Program-made: the position numbers and the translations under genes
The notes under the pieces: generated by a model
Seen by the model: the letters and a program-made list of their open reading frames with translations, nothing else
What the model was told of the DNA's origin: nothing
Database searches by the model: none
Assembly: GCA_937926145.1 (NCBI GenBank)
Contig: CALANW010000046.1
Coordinates: 1 to 47,766, forward strand
Direction of reading: 5' to 3'
DNA: 47,766 nucleotides
From: an uncultured Ruminococcus sp.
GTDB lineage: Bacteria > Bacillota > Clostridia > Oscillospirales > Ruminococcaceae
Part shown: in pieces, positions 42,181 to 47,766 of the stretch
How positions within the stretch are numbered: the first letter of the stretch is position 1
Layout: each line of letters opens with the position of its first letter

Positions 42181-43356
42181 TTATTTTGCAAGAACGGACT
42201 GAATATAATGCTTTGCCGCTCTGCCGCTTCTGCCGTTTCTGCGGAGGGCGAACGCTTCCGCACCCATAAGAAGCTCGTCCGTGACCTCTATGCCGTTTTC
42301 CTTTGCGAGATTTTCAACTATCTTCAGATAGTTCTCCTTGTCAGGCTTTAAGAACGCAACTTTAAGTCCGAAACGCTCGGAAAGGGAGATAAGTTCCTCT
42401 CTCGTGTCGGCAACGTGCATATCGTCACCCTCTCTGTCGGAGAATTTCTCTTTGACAAGATGCCGTCTGTTGCTCGTTGCATAGATAGCAATGTTGGAAG
42501 TCTTAGCTGTAGCCGAGCCTTCGAGAACGGCTTTGAGCGAGCTGAAATTATCATCATCGGACGAGAACGAAACATCATCGATGAAAATGATAAATTTGAG
42601 CGGATTTTTTGCTATCTTTTCGATAACATCGGGAAGTTCGGGGAGCTGCGATTTGTTAAGCTCAACAAGGCGAAGTCCCTCGTCCTTGTATTCGTTGACA
42701 ACAGCCTTTACGGTCGAGGATTTTCCCGTGCCAGCGTCGCCGTAAAGAAGCACGTTTGCGGCAGGCTTGTTGTTGAGGAGCGCAAGAGTGTTGCTTATTA
42801 CCTTGCCGCGTTCAAGTTCATATCCCGAAAGCTGCGAAAGGCGCTGAGGGTCGGGGTTCTTTATCGGCATAAGTTTGCCGTTTTTCAGCGTGAAAGCGTA
42901 ATATTCGGCGAAGATGCCGTAGCCCTTGGTCGAAAGGCAGCTCATACGCTCGGTATAAGCCTTGGTGAAGTTCACGGGTGAGGTTTTCCAGTCCGAAGCA
43001 ACATAAGCGGCGTGTTCGCCCATTGCTTTTTTTACCGTGTCGGAGGTTATCTCGGCAATTTCCTGCAAAACTTCAAGTTCAGCCTTTGCAGCTTTTTCAA
43101 TATGTTCGGGAACTTCCTCAAAAGCGGCAAGGCGGAGCATAAAAGGGTTCTCGTTCTCAGTAACTGCGCCGAGTATGTAGTCGGTGAGATCGTCCGTTGT
43201 CTTGTAAAGCGAATTAACGAAGCTGCCGTAAGTCGCAGGTGTCGGCTCGCGGAGCATTGCGAGAAATTCCTTTACGGTTTCATCTTCAAGAATACCTCTG
43301 AAAACCGAAAGAGCGCTCAGCTTTTCGGCATAAGGCATAAGTGTGTTGACAGTCAT
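42181..43356 (-). CDS. DUF815-type AAA+ ATPase
   Basis: A 391-residue protein with an N-terminal helical region of about 185 residues, then a P-loop ATPase: Walker A GDAGTGKSS near residue 207, Walker B FIIFIDDVSF, and a sensor-like IAIYATSNRRH. The order and spacing match the DUF815 AAA+ family, whose function is not established. It has its own promoter and stands alone, divergent from the U32-related gene. The ATG is preceded by AAAAAGGAACGATAGAA. Confidence 0.87.
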   Translation of the reverse strand: MTVNTLMPYAEKLSALSVFRGILEDETVKEFLAMLREPTPATYGSFVNSLYKTTDDLTDYILGAVTENENPFMLRLAAFEEVPEHIEKAAKAELEVLQEIAEITSDTVKKAMGEHAAYVASDWKTSPVNFTKAYTERMSCLSTKGYGIFAEYYAFTLKNGKLMPIKNPDPQRLSQLSGYELERGKVISNTLALLNNKPAANVLLYGDAGTGKSSTVKAVVNEYKDEGLRLVELNKSQLPELPDVIEKIAKNPLKFIIFIDDVSFSSDDDNFSSLKAVLEGSATAKTSNIAIYATSNRRHLVKEKFSDREGDDMHVADTREELISLSERFGLKVAFLKPDKENYLKIVENLAKENGIEVTDELLMGAEAFALRRNGRSGRAAKHYIQSVLAK

Positions 43357-43392
43357 TTCTATCGTTCCTTTTTGAAAAAATCTTTACCCTTA

Positions 43393-43420
43393 ATTATAGC
43401 ACTTTAGCGTAAAAATACAA
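43393..43420 (-). promoter_or_regulatory. Promoter of the DUF815 gene
   Basis: Reading left: TTGTAT, 16 bases, TATAAT with TGC before the -10. Confidence 0.75.
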
Positions 43421-43477
43421 TAGACAGCCTGTTTTTTGTCATTTCTGACAGAATAATGCCGACAATTCCCTACTCTA

Positions 43478-43506
43478 TTGAAAATTTGATATAAATATGC
43501 TATAAT
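43478..43506 (+). promoter_or_regulatory. Promoter of the U32-related gene
   Basis: TTGAAA, 17 bases, TATAAT with TGC before the -10, about 37 bases before the start codon. Confidence 0.87.
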
Positions 43507-43542
43507 TATAGTGTTATTTTTTTCTAAGGAGCAAATTTCAAA

Positions 43543-44466
43543 ATGGATATAAATTTTCATATTCCTGATTTTATCAATCACTGCCGACTTAACCTGCTTC
43601 TGCTCACGCTTATGCAGCAGCACCCCGAATATTTCCGCGAAGGCGTGAAGATAGCGTCCGTTTTCGGCGCGTTTCCTCCGTCACTTTGGAACGGCGGACG
43701 AAATACGGTCGGCGTTGTTGATGATGAGATAATAAAGCAGGTCACAAAGGCGTTCAATTCAAGAGGTGTTCCGCTCCGATTCACATTCACGAACCCTCTT
43801 ATCGAGGAAAAGCACCTCGGCGACCCTTTCTGCAATAAAGTTATGAGAATGTGCGATAATGGTCTGAACGAAGTCATTGTCCTTTCACCGATACTCGAAG
43901 AGTACATTCGCAAAAATTACCCAAGCTACAAGATAACCTCGTCCACCTGCAAGGAGATACGAAACGCCGACGAGCTTTCCGCGGAGCTTGAAAAAGACTA
44001 TCATTACGTCGTTCTCGACTATAACTGGAACAACAATTTCGAGTTTCTCGAAACTCTTCCGCATAAGGAAAAGTGCGAGCTTCTCATAAATGCCTGCTGC
44101 GTTCCGAACTGCCCGAGAAGAGGCGAACATTACCGTTCTATCGGCGAAACTCAGATAAAGTATGCGGAATATATGAAAACTCCGCCGATGATGCGCAAAC
44201 CTACACACTTCGAGGACTTCAAATGCCCGTCGATGCTTCGCCACATCTATCAGATAACCGACCTTCCAACGCATATTTCGCCCGATGCGATCGTCGAAAA
44301 ATACGTCCCAATGGGATTCAATCAGTTCAAGATCGAGGGAAGAACTGTCCCCGACATCGCACTCGCCGAAAACTACATTTATTATATGATAAAACCTGAA
44401 TACAAGGACACCGCGCGCCTTGAACTGCTCGGTACACTCACGCAGAAAACAAAATATTTCAACTAA
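43543..44466 (+). CDS. U32 peptidase-related protein of unknown function
   Basis: A 307-residue cytoplasmic protein without signal or membrane segments. It looks like a TIM-barrel relative of the U32 peptidase/UbiU family: the late stretch GFNQFKIEGRTV resembles the KIEGR signature of U32 proteins, and a Cys cluster, NACCVPNCPRRGEHY, with a further Cys in FKCPSM, could hold an iron-sulfur centre as in UbiU/UbiV. The classic U32 signature before the barrel end is not intact, so peptidase activity is doubtful. AAGGAG lies about ten bases before the ATG. It is monocistronic. Confidence 0.65.
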   Translation: MDINFHIPDFINHCRLNLLLLTLMQQHPEYFREGVKIASVFGAFPPSLWNGGRNTVGVVDDEIIKQVTKAFNSRGVPLRFTFTNPLIEEKHLGDPFCNKVMRMCDNGLNEVIVLSPILEEYIRKNYPSYKITSSTCKEIRNADELSAELEKDYHYVVLDYNWNNNFEFLETLPHKEKCELLINACCVPNCPRRGEHYRSIGETQIKYAEYMKTPPMMRKPTHFEDFKCPSMLRHIYQITDLPTHISPDAIVEKYVPMGFNQFKIEGRTVPDIALAENYIYYMIKPEYKDTARLELLGTLTQKTKYFN

Positions 44467-44716
44467 TATCGTCATTCTGCACAAAAAATATCGTTTTCTT
44501 TAACAAATCGATTAAAAGAGCCTTGTTTTGGCTGTTTTATTCATAGTTTGATTCAATAATTAAAATAAAATTAATATTTGGTTAATATATTATCCACATA
44601 GAGCGTTGTAAAAGCCGTTATAATTGAAATAAGAGCCGCTGCGTTTAGGCATTTTGACAGCGCAGCAAAAAATCTATTTGTAGGAGGACAGAGGGCATCA
44701 GAGCCTGTACATAACG
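44467..44716. other. Intergenic region with a single consensus DnaA box
   Basis: About 250 bases, A/T-rich. It holds a weak hairpin AGCC-TTGTTTT-GGCT, a perfect TTATCCACA at 44590-44598, and a TATAAT at 44619-44624 without a good -35. AGGAGG at 44682 is about 29 bases before the next start. Confidence 0.5.
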
Positions 44717-47548
44717 ATGAAAGATTTAGCTGTTGTATATGCTACAAAATACGGTCATACCAAGCAATATGCCGATTGGATGAAAGAAGAAGCCGGCGCG
44801 GATATTTTCGCTGTGGCTTCATTCACGTCCACCAAGGCGCTCGAATATAAAGCCGTTGTCTTTGCAGGCGGCGTTTACGGCGATAAGATACTGATAATGG
44901 ACTGGCTGAAAAAGAATCTCGGTCAGGTCAATGTCAACAAGATAATCATTGCCGCGGTTTCGTGGTACTGCAATGATTCCGAAGAAGCCAAGGCTCGCCT
45001 TATCGCGGAAAACTATCCAGAACAGTTCAAGAACGTTGTCCCTCTCGTTGTCATCAACAGCGGCATCGATAAGAAGAAAACGAGCGTTATGGACAAAGCA
45101 CAGCTCCTTGCCGCTCAGACTTCGATAAACAAGCATGATGTTCGTACAGCCGATGATATCAACGCACTTGCGATAATCAAAGGCTACTCCGATTCAACTT
45201 CAAAGGATAACTTAAAGAGTCTTATCGCAGCCGTGCAGAATATACTAAATCCGCCGAAGAGATCCGCGCAGAGAGCGGCTGAAGAAATAAGAGCCGCTTT
45301 GAACGAAACGCAGAACAAGACCGCTGCAGAAGCGCCAAAGCCAACACCTGCTGCTCCCGTTCAGCCTAAACCTGCCGCAGAAGCTCCGAAGCCTGAGACT
45401 GCTCCGATACCAAAACCCGAGCCGCCAAAGCCTGTTCAGCCGAAGCCTGCTGCACCGAGCGGCGGACACGTTGTTACTTCGCTCGATGATGCGCTTGCCG
45501 CACTTTCATCGGGAAATGTGCTTCTCAACAAGCCTCCCGTTCATCAGCCTAAGCCTGCCGAAGCAGCAAAACCGACCGAAACAGAGGAAAAGGCTGCCGA
45601 ACCTATTCGCGAAGAACCCGTCAAAGCTGAACCGACAGTTGAAACTCCAGTTCAGCCTAAGGAAGAACCCAAGGCTGAAGCTCCCAAGCCTGCTCAGCCA
45701 AAAACCGAACAGCCTAAGTCTGTTACACAAAACGGTGAGCCTATCGTAGCTTCACTCGATGATGCTCTTGCAGCGCTTTCATCGGGAAATGTGCTTCTCA
45801 ATCATCCTCCCGTTCATCAGCATAACGCCGAAGTGCCAAAGGCTGAACCTATCAAGGAAGAGCCTAAGCCGATTCAGACAGAAAACGTTAAGGAAGAACC
45901 CAAGGCTGAAATTTCCAAACCTGTTCAGACCGAACCCGTCAAGGAAGAGATCAAAGCCGAAGCACCTAAGCCGGTTCAGACAGAGCACGTTAAGGAAGAA
46001 GTCAAGGCTGAAATTCCGAAACCTGTTCAGACCGAACCTGCCAAGGAAGAACCCAAGGCTGAAGCACCTAAGCCTGTTCAGACCGAACCCGTTAAGGAAG
46101 AGGTCAAGGCTGTCGCTTCTATCGTTGTAAATGCGCTCCGCGAAAAAGTCGCAAGCGAAAAGAGCGGCGAAGACACGTTATTTACTCAGGTCGATGTTAC
46201 GGATATTCCGAGCATCAATCATATTATGGACAATACCAAGCTCGACAATGGCATCAACCCAAGCGAACTTGGCAAAATAAAGGATATAAAGGCTGTTCCT
46301 CACGAAGATGACAGCGCAGTTCAGAACACCTACGCAGGAATTGCAGAACCCGAGATACCTCCGCTTTCCGACATTGCCGAAAGCGCGGAGATGAAGCGCC
46401 CGAAGCAGGAAGAAGACGAAAATGACAACGTCCTCTCTATCGCAGACGATATTGCCAAGCTCACAGCACCGAAGCCGACAGCTCCGAAGCCAGCACCAAT
46501 GCCGAAGCCTGTGGCTGCCGCACAGCCTGCTCCGACACCTGCGCCGATGCCTGCTCCCGTTCCGACACCTGCCCCTGCTCCTGCGCCGATGCCAACGCCA
46601 AAGCCTGCAAGCACAGCGCCTAAGCATAACAGCTATATGGATCTTTTCGCACGCAAGAAGCCTGCGGCAGAACCAGCTGCACCCGTTCAGACAGCAGCAC
46701 CGGCACCGACTCCCGCACCTGCGCCGACTCCTGCGCCGTCACCGATATCCGATATCCTGTTTGACCCTATCGCAGCTGCACCGACACCTGCCCCTGCTCC
46801 TGCACCAAAGCCTGCTCCCATAAACAATGCAGGCATAGACTTCGATTTCGATATTCTCGGAAACGAAAGCTCCACAGCGAACAGAACAAGCTCCAGAGCG
46901 CTCAACGCAGTTGAAGATCTCGCAAAAGCAAAGGCTAAAGCCGAAGCTGACCGCCTCAAGAGCGAAAGAGAGCGCGAGGAACAGGCTGCAAGAGATGCCG
47001 CTGCTGCAAAAGCAGACAATACATACGATATAATCAATAACTCCATCGACCTCGATGTGACCGACAACGGCGCTCCGAGCATGGACAACAGCGCCCTCTT
47101 CGGCAGCGAACCCGAAAAGAAAGACATCGGCAACATCAGCATGGACGATGAACCCGAAACCGAGGAAACAGCAGATGAGACCTTCGGCGACGATGTAATG
47201 TTCGTTGATGATTATGACGATTCCGAACTTGACGGCCTTACCGCGGCTGATCTGCTCGCTCCCGAACAGCCTGTTAAGCAGAACGGCCACAAGAGAATGG
47301 ATTTCAAAAAGCTCCAGCAGGAGATCGAGGAATCTATCGAACTCAACAGACAGATCCGCGACAAGGAACGCACAAGAAATATGCGTGAAAGCGAACGCAA
47401 GGCTCTTGCCGAAGCTGAAAAAACTTCGAAGAAGGGCATCAAGCAGCCTGAGGATGCAGATATCTTCTTCAAGCGCCCGGGCAAGGATTATTATTCCTCC
47501 GACTCAATGCCCGAGATCAAGTTCAACAGACACGGAAACGGTTTCTGA
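44717..47548 (+). CDS. Flavodoxin-domain protein with very long Pro/Ala/Glu-rich disordered tail
   Basis: A 943-residue protein without signal peptide or membrane segment. Residues 1-165 form a flavodoxin-like domain closest to the HemG/Flavodoxin_5 type: the FMN phosphate loop is ATKYGHTKQY (9-18), followed by VVFAGGVYGDKI and AAVSWYCNDS. Then come a low-complexity Pro/Ala/Lys/Glu tail with two copies of SLDDALAALSSGNVLLN (from 255 and 346), several EEPKAE...PKPVQTEPVK units (about 385-470), an AP/TP-rich stretch (about 590-710), and an acidic part near 820-840 with GLTAADLLAPE. A charged helical end (about 855-943) closes the protein. ATG 44717 fits the flavodoxin fold, though AGGAGG is 29 bases away. 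Function unknown; the tail suggests a scaffold or condensate-like role. Confidence 0.8.
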   Translation: MKDLAVVYATKYGHTKQYADWMKEEAGADIFAVASFTSTKALEYKAVVFAGGVYGDKILIMDWLKKNLGQVNVNKIIIAAVSWYCNDSEEAKARLIAENYPEQFKNVVPLVVINSGIDKKKTSVMDKAQLLAAQTSINKHDVRTADDINALAIIKGYSDSTSKDNLKSLIAAVQNILNPPKRSAQRAAEEIRAALNETQNKTAAEAPKPTPAAPVQPKPAAEAPKPETAPIPKPEPPKPVQPKPAAPSGGHVVTSLDDALAALSSGNVLLNKPPVHQPKPAEAAKPTETEEKAAEPIREEPVKAEPTVETPVQPKEEPKAEAPKPAQPKTEQPKSVTQNGEPIVASLDDALAALSSGNVLLNHPPVHQHNAEVPKAEPIKEEPKPIQTENVKEEPKAEISKPVQTEPVKEEIKAEAPKPVQTEHVKEEVKAEIPKPVQTEPAKEEPKAEAPKPVQTEPVKEEVKAVASIVVNALREKVASEKSGEDTLFTQVDVTDIPSINHIMDNTKLDNGINPSELGKIKDIKAVPHEDDSAVQNTYAGIAEPEIPPLSDIAESAEMKRPKQEEDENDNVLSIADDIAKLTAPKPTAPKPAPMPKPVAAAQPAPTPAPMPAPVPTPAPAPAPMPTPKPASTAPKHNSYMDLFARKKPAAEPAAPVQTAAPAPTPAPAPTPAPSPISDILFDPIAAAPTPAPAPAPKPAPINNAGIDFDFDILGNESSTANRTSSRALNAVEDLAKAKAKAEADRLKSEREREEQAARDAAAAKADNTYDIINNSIDLDVTDNGAPSMDNSALFGSEPEKKDIGNISMDDEPETEETADETFGDDVMFVDDYDDSELDGLTAADLLAPEQPVKQNGHKRMDFKKLQQEIEESIELNRQIRDKERTRNMRESERKALAEAEKTSKKGIKQPEDADIFFKRPGKDYYSSDSMPEIKFNRHGNGF

Positions 47549-47571
47549 TAAAACCAATGACAGACTTTTTT

Positions 47572-47609
47572 ACAGCACCGCATAATACTGATTATGCGGC
47601 GCTGTTATG
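47572..47609 (+). terminator. Terminator after the flavodoxin-domain gene
   Basis: ACAGCACCGCATAAT and ATTATGCGGCGCTGT form a 15-position stem (one mismatch) with a four-base loop. The T-tract is weak (TATGTTT). Confidence 0.7.
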
Positions 47610-47612
47610 TTT

Positions 47613-47717
47613 AATACTAAACACCAATAAAATACAGAAAAAATCTGCGCCGAAATCCAATATATCAAAGATTGTCGGCTTGATTTTTTCCAAATTTTAA
47701 ATGGTGTTTAGTATAAG
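47613..47717. repeat. Hairpin repeat of about 105 bp (AATACTAAA family), copy 2
   Basis: AATACTAAACACCAATAAAA at the left and TTTTAAATGGTGTTTAGTAT at the right pair as in the copy at 8023-8129; inner GAAAAAATC / GATTTTTTC also pair. The loop differs between copies. Confidence 0.75.
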
Positions 47718-47720
47718 AAC

Positions 47721-47749
47721 TTGTCAACATAGAAAAAATATGGTATAAT
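47721..47749 (+). promoter_or_regulatory. Promoter for a gene beyond the window
   Basis: TTGTCA, 17 bases, TATAAT with TGG before the -10. An ATG at 47757 is too close to be the start of its gene, so the start probably lies beyond the window edge. Confidence 0.75.
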
Positions 47750-47766
47750 AAAAGCTATGAGATACA

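Noticed and set aside
44590..44598. Perfect DnaA box TTATCCACA upstream of the flavodoxin gene
   Set aside because: A single box without a cluster, a DNA-unwinding region or dnaA/dnaN nearby is not evidence of an origin. It may be chance or a DnaA-regulated promoter.

Overview
The window looks like a chromosomal segment of a low-to-mid GC Gram-positive anaerobe of the Clostridia, most probably a Ruminococcus-like member of the Oscillospirales. The clues are a T-box riboswitch on a hisS-aspS operon, the dipicolinate synthase pair dpaA-dpaB and a YtaF homologue (sporulation lineage), lipoprotein signal peptides, an mreBCD-PBP2-minD-mgsA cluster and good SigA-type promoters, many with an extended -10 (TGn). 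The genus is an inference; no rRNA lies in the window and I found no tRNA.

Layout. 1-7.9 kb: an operon with two sugar-type ABC permeases, a HlyD-like adaptor with a very long coiled coil, a MacB-core-like protein without the permease helices, and an 864-residue lipoprotein that joins a propeller-like domain to a solute-binding domain. 7.9-8.9 kb: about 1 kb of noncoding DNA full of hairpins and repeats. 8.9-10.4 kb: dpaAB. 10.9-17.1 kb: mreB, mreC, mreD, PBP2, an orphan minD-like ATPase and mgsA, the cell-elongation and division-site block. 17.2-20.7 kb: T-box, hisS, aspS. 21-23.6 kb: an XRE regulator fused to a bactofilin-like repeat domain, pnuC with a structured leader, and, reading left, rfbB behind ppk (to 25.8 kb). 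26.3-27.8 kb: NfeD and SPFH proteins. 28.2-30.9 kb (minus): polar amino-acid-type permease and ATPase followed by a secreted GH5 enzyme. 31.5-38.5 kb: a small membrane protein, birA, ytaF, valS, a small XRE protein and a CBS-pair protein. 38.7-47.5 kb: a BMP-family lipoprotein, putP, a DUF815 ATPase, a U32-related protein and a 943-residue flavodoxin-domain protein with a long disordered tail.

The intergenic DNA is the most unusual part. At least four repeat families fill it: a composite element of about 310 bp built around a GGCGCAATTCAC palindrome; a hairpin element of about 105 bp; arrays of the heptamer TAATGCG/TAATTCG that begin at or within about 20 bp of stop codons; and GTAGGGGC/GTAGGGGACGGG snap-back hairpins. 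In two convergent intergenic regions these build large palindromes, and one composite copy appears to have split a terminator hairpin, leaving a 15-bp duplication.

The best candidates for undescribed biology are the HlyD/MacB-like additions to a sugar ABC operon, the flavodoxin protein with a disordered tail, the XRE-bactofilin fusion, and the repeat families. All functional calls come from reading the sequence; no database search was run.
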